NCBI GenBank assembly: GCA_902806565.1 | Contig: CADCXA010000044.1 | Span: 434,001-498,000 of the forward strand | Reading direction: 5' to 3' | DNA length: 64,000 nucleotides | DNA from: Hypoxylon rubiginosum | Lineage: Eukaryota > Ascomycota > Sordariomycetes > Xylariales > Hypoxylaceae | Shown here: one piece after another, positions 23,013 through 33,000 of the stretch | How positions within the stretch are numbered: the first letter of the stretch is position 1 | Layout: every line of letters begins with the position of its first letter | Made by a program: the position numbers and the translations under genes | The notes under the pieces: model-generated | Told to the model about the DNA's origin: nothing | What the model saw: only the letters and a program-made list of their open reading frames with translations | The model's database searches: none

Positions 23013-24025
23013 CAGGTATGTTGTTAATAGGAGTAAGGGATACCCAGCCAATGTCTACCCTCGCCGTTTATTAAGAGAGTTTTCATGGCATTTGCTGTGA
23101 ATCAGAAGGATTTGATCTTGAAGTGAGGCTCTCGTTAGGCAGTATAAGACCCTCTCACATAAGAGGGGCTGTGTGGCAGCCTGCAACAAATCGAGATAAG
23201 CAAAGTAGTACTAAGGTCACATCGGCGGCAGACTGCTCGCTTAGTCGAATAAATTATTATTCGCATATCGATTCAATTCGCCTGATTGCTAGTGTTATAG
23301 GCGCTGACAATTTTAATAAGGGGGGCGTGTTGAAAAGGGGTAGTAGACGGGGAATTTCAATCATGTGCCTGTACATTCCCGGTTGTGCTAATATAATACA
23401 ACAATTGCGATTTTTCCTTATTAACTCCATATTCGGTGACGATGTTTTCACCCAACGAATACCGTGAAGATAAGTAAGTTAAAACTCATAATCCCATTGT
23501 CGGGGTCTTAGCCTTTAGTTAGGCACTTATCACCAGAGATCTTACGTCACGTCAAATAGAGAATATAAATCGTTTCTCAATCTAGAGTTAAGCAAGGTTC
23601 AAGGCAGTATAACGAAAACAGGGTTAACAGGTCAAAGTAATGGTTATTGAAATTGCCAGTTATAGAATATATTTGAGAAGTCTCACACTAGAGTACCATT
23701 CCTAGGTGGTGATGCTAAAAGGTCGCAGAAAAAGGGGGGGAAGGTCAAGCAGATAACTACCTAGGATGGCGGCCGATGTAGGAACTATTATTATTTCCTA
23801 TCAGATCACAGTGCCGCTATACCTACCTAGCACAGATGCAATTAGGTGCAAGGCCAAGTGCATTACAGAGACGTGCGAGTTAAGTGCCAGGGGTCTCCGT
23901 GGTCTATATATAGAAAAGTCCCATCCCTCTGATTTGAGAAGGGACAAGTATTATCAGTCACCATAGCCAACACATGCCATCCGCCAGCTCATTATTCATC
24001 CTACATCCAGCGTCCCACTTACAGT
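23013..24025. promoter_or_regulatory. Divergent promoter region (STAND minus, BTB plus)
   Basis: 1.0 kb separating two divergent starts. A TATATATAGAAAAG element near 23902-23916 lies about 110 bp before the BTB start and is a plausible TATA box. No gene is supported. Confidence 0.45.
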
Positions 24026-24694
24026 ATGGCCGACAACTCATATGATGGTGTACAAGTCGCAAATCTCCGGGTAACACTGCAAGTCGGCGAGCGTCGGTTC
24101 ACTACACTTCGCGATACTCTCAGGAGCGAGAGTAGCTATTTCGCAGCACGTCTCTCTAGCCGGTGGAATGATACCGATGAGGACGGCTCCTATTTCATCG
24201 ATGCTGACCCAGCAATGTTCGAGCATGTTTTACGCTATCTCCGCAGCGGCAACTTCCCCGTGTTCTTCGACGCCAGCACACAAACGTTTGATCATGCCAA
24301 GTACATCTCTTTGTTGAGCGAGGCCCGATATTTCGGCATTCCGAGGTTAGAGGAGTGGATTGAGAAGGATCGCTATCTGGACATTGTCCAAATCAAGAAA
24401 TCAACAACCGTAGTCCCCGATATCGACCTACTAGAAAGCGGATGCCTTAATAAGACCATGCGAGCAAATACTCGGGTAGACTTCTCAATTACCTGGGATA
24501 CAGAACGAGTTTACGTTTGCCCGCGAAATATCCTTGCCCACAGTGGAGACCAGACCAAGTGTGGTCAAGCATGCGAAAAGGCGCGAGCTCGGGTGGGTGA
24601 CGGCGTAACCTTTGAAGACAGGCCCTTCTTACGAGCGGTCATTACTGAGACTAAGATGTCTCTTAACCTAGCTGCTTGTATGGGCGACGGATGA
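24026..24694 (+). CDS. BTB/POZ (potassium-channel tetramerisation-type) protein, single exon
   Basis: 222 residues. Residues ~14-100 read VTLQVGERRFTTLRDTL, then SSYFAARLSS, DGSYFIDADPAMFEHVLRYL and LLSEARYFGIPRLEEWI. This is the T1/KCTD-type BTB fold (LNVGG-like strand, DRDP-like turn, YLR helix). Such soluble BTB proteins commonly act as cullin-3 adaptors or self-assemble. The C-terminal half carries no further recognisable domain. The ATG at 24026 is the first in frame and immediately precedes the domain. Confidence 0.87.
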   Translation: MADNSYDGVQVANLRVTLQVGERRFTTLRDTLRSESSYFAARLSSRWNDTDEDGSYFIDADPAMFEHVLRYLRSGNFPVFFDASTQTFDHAKYISLLSEARYFGIPRLEEWIEKDRYLDIVQIKKSTTVVPDIDLLESGCLNKTMRANTRVDFSITWDTERVYVCPRNILAHSGDQTKCGQACEKARARVGDGVTFEDRPFLRAVITETKMSLNLAACMGDG

Positions 24695-25131
24695 TGTGAG
24701 TAGTAAACGCACATTGTTAGGACTTAGGTCTTGTTACATAAACCTAGCCCTTACTATCTAGGAGGTATCGTGGCCCCTAGGATAGCGGTATTAGGTGCTT
24801 GTACCACCAGAGGTATCGGAGAGGACGATGAGTTCCCTTGCCCAACAGGCTTCTTTGTCTGCCATTCTTGTATATACGAAGACATTCGTAGCTGTTAGGT
24901 CTATAGCTCCTCGTGCAACAATGTCTTAGTTTCCCTCATCGCTTGGACGGTCTCGTGACACACATGTCGCCATCAGCACTGATCATCAACTTCCATACTT
25001 CGTTTCCATCCTCCATAGGTATAATAAGGAAGTATAGAATACAGAGAGTAATAAATCCTTTTCAAGGAATTGGAGACTAAACCGTCTTACTGGAAATTTT
25101 GCCTTCAAACCGGATGGGCCTCTCCTTTTAT
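24695..25131. other. Convergent gap with a dispersed-repeat relic
   Basis: 24890-24960 resembles 27680-27755 (separate repeat entries). Otherwise no feature. Confidence 0.5.
24893..24957 (+). repeat. Degenerate dispersed repeat, copy 1
   Basis: A stretch beginning GTTAGGTCTATAGCTCCTCG and continuing through a TGCAACAA core aligns with copy 2 at 27683-27747. About 27 of the first 31 bases match and the differences seen are C/T transitions. A later GGNCTCGTGAC segment is also shared. Confidence 0.4.
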
Positions 25132-26280
25132 TCATGCCAGGTCCCTGACGATCTGCTCGACGCCAGAGAAGGAAAATTCCTGCATGGTTTCCTTCCACAA
25201 CCGTTGGGCCACCTTTTCTCCCTCTAGAGTGTACATGATGGCAGGGAGGCTGCGAAGAAGCACCACTGGGTCAGTAGAGTAGGTAGTTTAGGAGAGGGGA
25301 AACGAAACGGAAAGGAAGAAAAGGGGGTTCCCTCACGGCCTCAACTTCCCGTTCTCCACGAATTGGCCGTGTGACTCGGGGCCTGCCCTGACGGCGGCGG
25401 CGACGACTTGACTGGCACCCACGGCGCACGAGTGGCCGAAAAGGCGATAGAAGATGCCGATGAGGAAGCCGGCTACCGTCCCGGCCGTCTGGCGCATGAA
25501 TCCGGAACCGTAACACAAGCCGGGCGCCGGGGCGTTTATGACGGCAACTTCGCGCGGGACCCGGCGAGTCAGCTCGGACACGAAGAGCAGGGCAAGCAGC
25601 TTGCTGACGCTATAGCGCTCCTCCATGTCCCAATCCGGGGAGGCTTCGCCGTCGAAGGCCGGGAGCAGTGGCTCGGCGTCGCGCTCGGAGAACTTGGCCC
25701 AGTGGGCCATGACCGAGGTTACGACGGAGATATGCGGCACCGGATTCTCGGCGGCGGTGGCTGCCGAGGGCTTCTCCTTGAGGATCGGCAGAAGCAGGAC
25801 GAGAAGGAGGACGGTGGAGAGGTAGTTGACTTGGACGTCTTCATCATGGCCCGTCGAGGCGTTGGTGGTCGGCTTGGCGCAGAGGAGGCCGGCGTTGAGA
25901 ACGACGATGTCGGGGCGAGCCTCGAGCTTTCCGACGCGCGCGACGAAGGCGGTGACGGAGGCGTACTCGCTGAGGTCGAGCTTCCACACCTCGACCATCT
26001 GATGGCCGTCTTGTCGAGAGGCCATCAGCGTCTGAGCGGCGGCCTGGCCGCTCTTTTCGTTGCGGACGGCGAGAATGAGCTTGCTCAAGCCCGCGTTGAG
26101 CAGCTGCCTCCCCGTCTCCAGGCCGACGCCGATATTGCCGCCGGTAACGATGGCCGTCTGTCCACTGAGGTCGGCATCTTTCTGCGTTAGTACGGGTACC
26201 TTGGTCTCGATAATCTGGCTTTTGAGGAAGTGAAGCTGGCCAGCCTGCTGCTCTGGAGTGATGTCGAAAGTAGATGCCAT
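25132..26280 (-). CDS. Short-chain dehydrogenase/reductase, 2 exons
   Basis: Minus-strand exons 26280-25337 and 25249-25132 (353 residues). The 87-bp intron has a GTGAGG donor and GCAG acceptor, phase 2, and joins FVENGKLRP to LPAIMYTLEGEKVAQRLW. Cofactor motif TGGNIGVG begins at residue 46, LDLSEYASV follows, then the NAG strand (VVLNAGL) and a catalytic YSVSK near residue 220. This is the classical Rossmann SDR fold, NAD(P)-dependent; the C-terminal extension is typical of fungal SDRs related to retinol dehydrogenase/WW-oxidoreductase-like enzymes. The substrate is unknown. Without the second exon the protein would lose about 39 residues of a conserved tail. The gene is GC-rich, giving a long false ORF on the other strand (25408-26190). 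Confidence 0.92.
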
Positions 26281-26410
26281 CTCTTGGGCTGTTTACTAGT
26301 ATCAATTAAAAGGTTCTTTGGTATTATTATGGTGTAGTAAATCCCAGAGACCAGCGGTTCGCGATATTGGACTTAGCAGGGCTATTAGTTTGAATAAAAC
26401 CACCGAAGTG

Positions 26411-26437
26411 CCAAATCCGCCAAACCCGCCAAACCAC
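26411..26437 (+). repeat. Short tandem repeat, 9-bp unit x3
   Basis: Three successive units of CCAAAYCCG, the last degenerate (CCAAACCAC). Located in the 5' flank of the SDR gene. Confidence 0.6.
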
Positions 26438-27682
26438 CAACCGTCCTTGGACTGTGATTACAAATGCAATCAGTCTCGGTTGCATAATATCCATTGAAGC
26501 TGTTGTTAAAGTCCCTCTAGGCTCCTTCAGGGTCCAGCATGTGCAGTGCGCAGGGCTCCCACGATGAGCCGCGGTTTATTTTTGCAAGAAAAGGGGCTGA
26601 AAGGAGACGATGACCTTGGATGAATGCGCCGTATCGGTGGGTGGTCCACTGTCACCTCGACCTCACGTCATCCAATGCCGCGCTCAATGTTCGCTTTAAT
26701 CTTTTATGCAGGGATTAATTCTTCCCCCCTTTTTATTTCCTAAGTACTGGGCTTTTCCCACTTTTGAATTTCCCTGTTCTCCCGCACAGAAACCCTCAGA
26801 ATGCGATATGTCCTACCAGCCGCTCCCAAATCATCGATGTGCACCTAACTACTTCATTTATCTTTGCAAACTTGCAAGCCTACCAGCAACGCATGTGACA
26901 ATCAAATTTTTTCTCACGCCTCTCATGACCAACTGTATGAGTCGTCAGCAGGTATAACATGAATATTTGAGTCGTAGCTGGTACGAGCCCCTTGTTTTTC
27001 ATTTTTAGCAACTCAAATACAGCCTCGACAAGTTCCATAGCGCGCCAGCTGAGGTTCACCTAAAGTGCGAAGGATGCTATCCCCAGGACAAATTCTGCGT
27101 CTTGCCGAGGTCACCTGGCGGGGGGCAGAAGCAATCCATCGAATATATACCTACCTGATATATAATGTTGGCGATCCCGTCGTTTGGCTTGATCGTGAGG
27201 CTGTTATGGTATTCGTAGACTTAAACCCATTTTACTACAGAAACTCTTTCAACGAAAATGATGCTCACTACGGTTACTATTGCTCTCTAGTCGTAGTTCT
27301 TGGTCTTACAGTCGGTCTTCGGATCGGTTGCGAGACGAGAGTTGGAGCCGAGTAACAACCTCACGGTGCTGCTATCTTTGGTAGATTGGTCCGCCCGCAC
27401 TACTACTTGCACTGCCTTTCGGCATTAATTAGCAAGACTAGACACTCTCATAGGGTCGCCAAAGCTATCGGTCAGCGCGAAGAAGGTCAGTGCGAAGACC
27501 TAGCTGCAAGCGACTTGGAGCAGCGATGCGTTTAGGGGGAAAATTAGATAATTACGAAATGGAAGATTCAAACCAACCTAGATCGTAGAGAGACACGCGA
27601 TACCCCAAGTGCAAAGAGGGGTCTAAGGATAGAGAAGGCTCCTTCGTTCTCGGTTCCTCTATGTGTGCCTAGAGCTAGTTGC

Positions 27683-27747
27683 GGTTAGGTTCATAGCTCT
27701 TCGTGCAACAACGTGGATGCAACCCCTATCATAGTTGGCCTCGTGAC
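27683..27747 (+). repeat. Degenerate dispersed repeat, copy 2
   Basis: Begins GTTAGGTTCATAGCTCTTCG and continues through a TGCAACAA core. It matches copy 1 near 24893 and, over about 19 bases, a third place at 41358-41376. Confidence 0.4.
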
Positions 27748-28405
27748 GTCGTTTCTAGACCTTCTCAAAATGACAGCTATGAGTTCTTTCATATTAACTC
27801 TCTGTATTCGACAGCAATTTCTTCCACTTTCACTAAAGAAGAATGGGACTTAAGTTCTGGACGGTTGCTAGATTCCTCTTTGATATAAGGGCGTAGGCGT
27901 TGCTTAGACTGACGAATATAACACTTGGGCTGTAGGTGTCCGAAGTAGTTGAACTATATTGAAAGCACGAATTGGATATGAATTGAGTGCCGACGCATCT
28001 ATGCCTCAATAACTATTTTGATTGGAGATAGTTGGTCCCTGAGCTGCTACCCCTATCTCGTTTTGAAGATCGGATATGAGAATAGAACACCAATCTTTCG
28101 TCATCAAGGAGATCGATGCTCAAGCTTAGCGAATGCACGGATTTCCTGGTAACTTATTCATTAGACCTGACAGAAGCCTCGAATGTCCGAACTCCTGCAC
28201 GTCATTCCAGCCTCCTATCTCAGGTATGCATATACCTAGGTACCTAGCTAACCCACTTCAAGGTAATGCGAGAGGTCAAGTCAAGCATTGACGAGCCGGA
28301 TCTTTGCCGCTCATCGGTATCTAGAATGCTCAATGCAAGATTCGCATAAGTGCATGGCTAAGACGGTGGAAGCATCACAGTGTTAGCGATTCTCATACTT
28401 TTCTT

Positions 28406-28410
28406 CCTGA
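28406..28410. repeat. Target-site duplication, left copy
   Basis: CCTGA directly before the 5' LTR; the same five bases follow the 3' LTR. Confidence 0.9.
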
Positions 28411-28592
28411 TGTTAGATAATAAGAGGTTATTCTGGAGGACCTATTCAGGTCCTGCGCACAGGCCAACGGCCGGAGCCGCAATAACCTTATTACGAGGCT
28501 ATTCTAAGGAATCGCGAGAACACGTACAATTAGGAGACACACACTTAATACACACAATTAACCCCCTAATTGAATACACACGTTATCTGACA
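28411..28592 (+). repeat. 5' LTR of the copia element
   Basis: 182 bp, TG...CA termini, no difference from the 3' LTR seen by eye. It contains the short inverted pair AGGACCTATTCAGGTCCT, which could fold into a hairpin near its start. Confidence 0.95.
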
Positions 28593-28741
28593 ATTAAGAG
28601 TCTCATTCGCTCAAGAATCAAAGAGCTATATACGAATAACGATACGTGACCTTCAATTAGCCGAAAACCACAAAATTACGAAACGGTTACATCAACGAAA
28701 CCTTCCACAACCCGAATCCGACCAATAGCAAAGAAGACGGC

Positions 28742-30001
28742 ATGTCGAAAGCAGTAGAAGAGAAGGTCTTTTACAACGGCCCAATTGACTGGGAACGATG
28801 GGATAGAGAGTTCCAAACAAAGGCTATTGACCTAGAACTTTGGAAGTACATCAATCCTACAGAAACGTTAGAATGGCCAGAGGAGCCATTCCAGCCAGAC
28901 GTTGGCGACTATCCAAAGAAAGCTCAACGGATAACGCGAAATTCATCGAACAACAGTTCCCAAACTGCGATAAATGAAAGTCAAGAGGAACAAGTCGAAA
29001 TAGGTGGAAGACCTACAAGTCTAGTAGAGATGACGAAGGAAGGCAGAGCCATCTACAAGGAAGATTGGACCTTCTATAGTCACGATCACAAGATCTATCA
29101 GACTCATCGACAAGCAGTCAAGGAACTGAGGAACTGGGTCACCAACTCTGTATCCTTGAATTACCGAGACACGTGCTTTGGCCCAACAGACACCTTGTAC
29201 GAGTGGTACAAGAAACTGTCTGCCACTGGCAAAGTGTACAACAATCAATTGAAGCCACAGGCTCAAGAACGATATAAGAAAGCAGTGCAACGACTGACAA
29301 AGATGCCTAAGAACTTCGAGGCATGGATAACTGAATGGGAATCAGCCATCGCAAATGCAAAGGCAAAGGGCCTTACAGATATCACCGACAGCCGACTACT
29401 AATGAAGGATCTTGAAGTTGCACTTGGCGGCATTCTAAGCAACTGGGTGACCAGTTATAGACTGCTGAGCACTGACAAGATCAGAAGCGACACGCTCAGC
29501 TACTTAGATGTAGCAGCTGCCTTACGCGAACACACATCCTTACAACTAACTCTTGCACGGCCCCGCCCTGCGAAGGGAGCATTCGCTGCTCAATTCGGCA
29601 ACACGGAATCTGATCACGACAGAGACTCAGATACCGAGCCGGGAAGAGAAAAGGACGCCACTCCTGGACCCTCTGATCGATCAAAACGAGGCAGAGGTGG
29701 TAGGAGCCGCGGCAGATCACGAGGCCGAAGCAGTCTAGATAGACGAGCTGAGTCAACCAAGAGAAAACGAGCCGACACATCTGCCGATCGCCCACGAGAA
29801 ACCAACACTCCATGCCCAGCCTGCTACGGCTACCACGAGATTCTCGACTGCTGGTATATTGTTGAAGACAAGGCTCCAGAAGACTGGACCCCAAACTTCA
29901 CCGCAAAGAGAATGATCGAACACAAGATAACTGAAGACAATACGTTTGCTGAGCTAGTCAAGAAGACAAAGAAGAGGTCATCTGCGCAAAGTGGGGATTG
30001 A
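28742..30001 (+). CDS. Copia Gag, 419 aa, ending in UGA-CUAG
   Basis: ATG at 28742. The body is the usual helical capsid-like Gag (DWERWDREFQTKAIDLELW near the start). An Arg/Gly/Ser-rich basic stretch (RSKRGRGGRSRGRSRGRS) precedes a zinc knuckle CPACYGYHEILDC (CX2CX3HX4C), the nucleocapsid function that packages RNA. It ends in TGA at 29999-30001, and the next bases are CTAGTT. Pol continues in the same frame directly after the stop with no further stop and no early ATG, so the UGA probably allows limited readthrough to make Gag-Pol. Confidence 0.93.
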   Translation: MSKAVEEKVFYNGPIDWERWDREFQTKAIDLELWKYINPTETLEWPEEPFQPDVGDYPKKAQRITRNSSNNSSQTAINESQEEQVEIGGRPTSLVEMTKEGRAIYKEDWTFYSHDHKIYQTHRQAVKELRNWVTNSVSLNYRDTCFGPTDTLYEWYKKLSATGKVYNNQLKPQAQERYKKAVQRLTKMPKNFEAWITEWESAIANAKAKGLTDITDSRLLMKDLEVALGGILSNWVTSYRLLSTDKIRSDTLSYLDVAAALREHTSLQLTLARPRPAKGAFAAQFGNTESDHDRDSDTEPGREKDATPGPSDRSKRGRGGRSRGRSRGRSSLDRRAESTKRKRADTSADRPRETNTPCPACYGYHEILDCWYIVEDKAPEDWTPNFTAKRMIEHKITEDNTFAELVKKTKKRSSAQSGD

Positions 30002-33000
30002 CTAGTTCGAGTAATTGGGAGAACAAAAGGAACGTTCTCAACTCTACAGGCCGCATTCGGAGTCAATACCTATCCCTTGAAGAACTCAGCAATTCTGGAC
30101 TCAGGGACCACTATTCACATCTTCAATCGACTCAGCCGATTCCTGTCATACCGAACAGCACACACTGGAGACGCGATCTTCGCAGGAGACTCAGTTGTGC
30201 CTGTACAAGGATATGGAGAAGTGGATGTACGTCTAAAGAGTCCAGAAGGAGCAAGGCTCCTACGATTGCGAGACGTAGCATACTGTGAAGGATTCGCATG
30301 CAATGTGGTGTCATTGAGGCTCCTAAGAAGAATGGGATACTGGTGGGACCACAAAGGCACGAATAACTGCCTACGAAGAAAGGATGATTCCGTCCTGTGC
30401 ACCATTATTGACAGACAGGACCAATACGTCTTGGAGGATCTTCCTGAGAACTTCACCAATTACTCATTCCACACAAGAAGCGTCAAGTTTAACAGCTGGA
30501 CGGAGCGACCTCCAAGCACGGCAACTAGCGAACTATGGCACCTACGATTCGGCCACCCAGGACCAGAAGCCCTTAATCACGCGACTGGTCACTCTCGGGG
30601 GGTGAAGATTAAGGAGTCTGGCCCAACCAAGAAGACCGATCGAATCACTACAGTGAAGTGCGACGCGTGTGGCTGTGGAAAGGCCAAGAAGCTCAATTAT
30701 CGCAAGCGTCGCGAACGACCAAGCAAGCCAGGTGAACGTTTAGCTATTGATTTCCACGACTTGGAAACAGACTCTCAAGGATATTGGTGTATAATGCTGA
30801 TCACTGATAGATGTACGGGATGGGCCTGGGACTTCTATCTCAAAGATCGTACTTCAGACTCAATTATCGAAGTCCTAGACTGGATATTCGGAATCATTCG
30901 GAAACAGCACCAACTCAATATTGAAGCTATCGAGTGTGACAACGAGCTAGTGACAAGAAAGCACGCCGTACGAGATCACATTCAACAGACACACCATATT
31001 AAACTCGAGCCCTCGGCACCAGATACGCAAGATCAGAATGGAGGCGCCGAACGCTCGGGGGGTGTAATTAAGCAGAAAGCTCGAACGATGAGAATAGGAT
31101 CAAAGCTTCCGAGTTTCCTATGGGTAGAGGTTTTCAAAGCTGCTACCTACCTCTACAATCGCACTCCTAAGTATAACCTCAACTGGCAATCTCCATACGA
31201 GCGCTTCTACACTTATTTGGCTTTCAGAGACGGTGTAGTCACCGACAAGAGACCACATCAAGCTCACCTAAGGGTGTATGGATGTAAGGCGTTTGCGCTC
31301 ACTGCAGAGGCAAAGCGAAAACAGAACCGACGCCAACGTCTCAATCCGAAAGCATGGATAGGCTACCTAGTAGGCTACAGCTCCACGAATATTTACAATA
31401 TCTGGGTCCCTACGTTAGGACGAGTCATCAAAACACGAGACGTCACATTTGACGAAGACACTACGTTCAACGGAGATATCTCATCCTTGAAGGATGACCT
31501 GTTGCACACAACAGAGGAGAATATCCGAGACCTAGTTAACCAGGTCGCCACCCTGCAAAACGCAGAAAGAGAGGCTGACCCAGGGCCATCGGCTCCTGAA
31601 GAAGACGAGACAGAGGCAGAAATGCCAGCAGAAGATGAAGGCGAGCAAGACCGTGAAGTGGATGGCGATAACGGAGAATGTGACAACGAAGAAGCTGAAG
31701 GGCTTGATCACCCCTACACTGAAGCTGTATTCATGCCATACCCTACTCCCGATGCTACTCCTCCACCGGCTGCTTCGTTATTCACTGCAACAATAAGAGA
31801 AGGGTTGAGCGCCGTGAATCACGCCTCCCCGGATACCGACATAGAAGAAGGGTTGAGCGCCGTGAATCACGCCTCCCCGGATATGATCAAGAAACCAAGG
31901 TTGAGCGCCGTGAATCACGCCTCCCGCAACAAAATAGAGAAAACAAGGTTGAGCGCCGTGAATCACGCCTCCCGAAACAAAAATATGAGAGACGCTGTCC
32001 CAGTAGGTCGAGCTGCAGCTCTCAGCGCGCTCCCGAAGCAGACCAAGAGGGATTCACCCACCTCTTATTCCGGAGCCACGGACCACGCAACGAGTTGGGA
32101 GGCCACGTTCAATGCAGGACGCCTAACCTCGGCGATGGGATCAATGCACGGAAAGCCAGTGAGCAAGGCACAAGTAGCACGGATGACACATCATCCGCGA
32201 CGCTATCCTACAAGCCAAGCAAATCCAAATTCAGTACCACGCCCGGGATCATATGAACCTGAGAGGCTGCAGAGACTCCTGCAAAGAAAGCAGAGAATCC
32301 ATAGGAGGGATCTACCACCTCCCCCGAAAACTCACAAGGAGTTACGGGACCATGCCCTAGGGCAAGGATTCAGAGAAGCTGAGAAATCACACCTGGATAG
32401 CCACAAGGAGATGAACTCCTGGGTTGAATGTGAACAACAGACCGCTAATGGCAAGCAGATTCTAGACTGCATGTGGGTATACGTGTATAAATTCGATAAA
32501 CACGGATGGTTTATAAAGTGCAAAGCAAGGCTGGTGGTCCGAGGAGACCAGCAGACCAAAGACGAGCACCTAAACACCTACGCCTCAACATTAGCCGGAA
32601 GATCATTCCGAACCCTTATTGCAATTGCAGCAAGATTCGACCTCGAGCTAATCCAGTACGATGCAGTTAACGCATTCGTGAACGCAAATCTAGACAAGGA
32701 AATCTATATGAGGATGCCTCCAGGGTACCGGAAACGCCAGACCATTCTACGTCTGCTGAAAGCGTTATACGGATTGAGAGAATCTCCCCTACTTTGGCAA
32801 AAGGAGCTGACCAAGACACTCACGGAATTAGGCTTCTCAGCCGTTCCCCACGAGCCTTGCTGCTTCTCCAAAGACGGAGTGCTAATCTTCTTCTATGTTG
32901 ACGATATCGTCCTCGCATACCAAGGCCACAGGCAACAAGCAGTAGACGCAGTGGTATCACAGCTACGAGAGAAGTACCAACTTACAGGCGGAGATGACTT

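Larger units (their letters stand above)
26281..28405. other. Gene-free region upstream of the copia element
   Basis: 2.1 kb without a supported gene. It contains a small 9-bp tandem array (26411-26437), a dispersed-repeat relic (27683-27747) and a TACCTAGGTACC motif near 28232-28245. The plus-strand ORF at 27065-27355 has no recognisable domain. Confidence 0.55.

Noticed and set aside
25408..26190. 260-codon plus-strand ORF
   Set aside because: Lies wholly antisense to the GC-rich SDR gene and has no recognisable motif.
31803..31978. CRISPR-like array
   Set aside because: Units are in-frame coding repeats inside Pol with a 48-bp period and no unique spacers; eukaryotic context.
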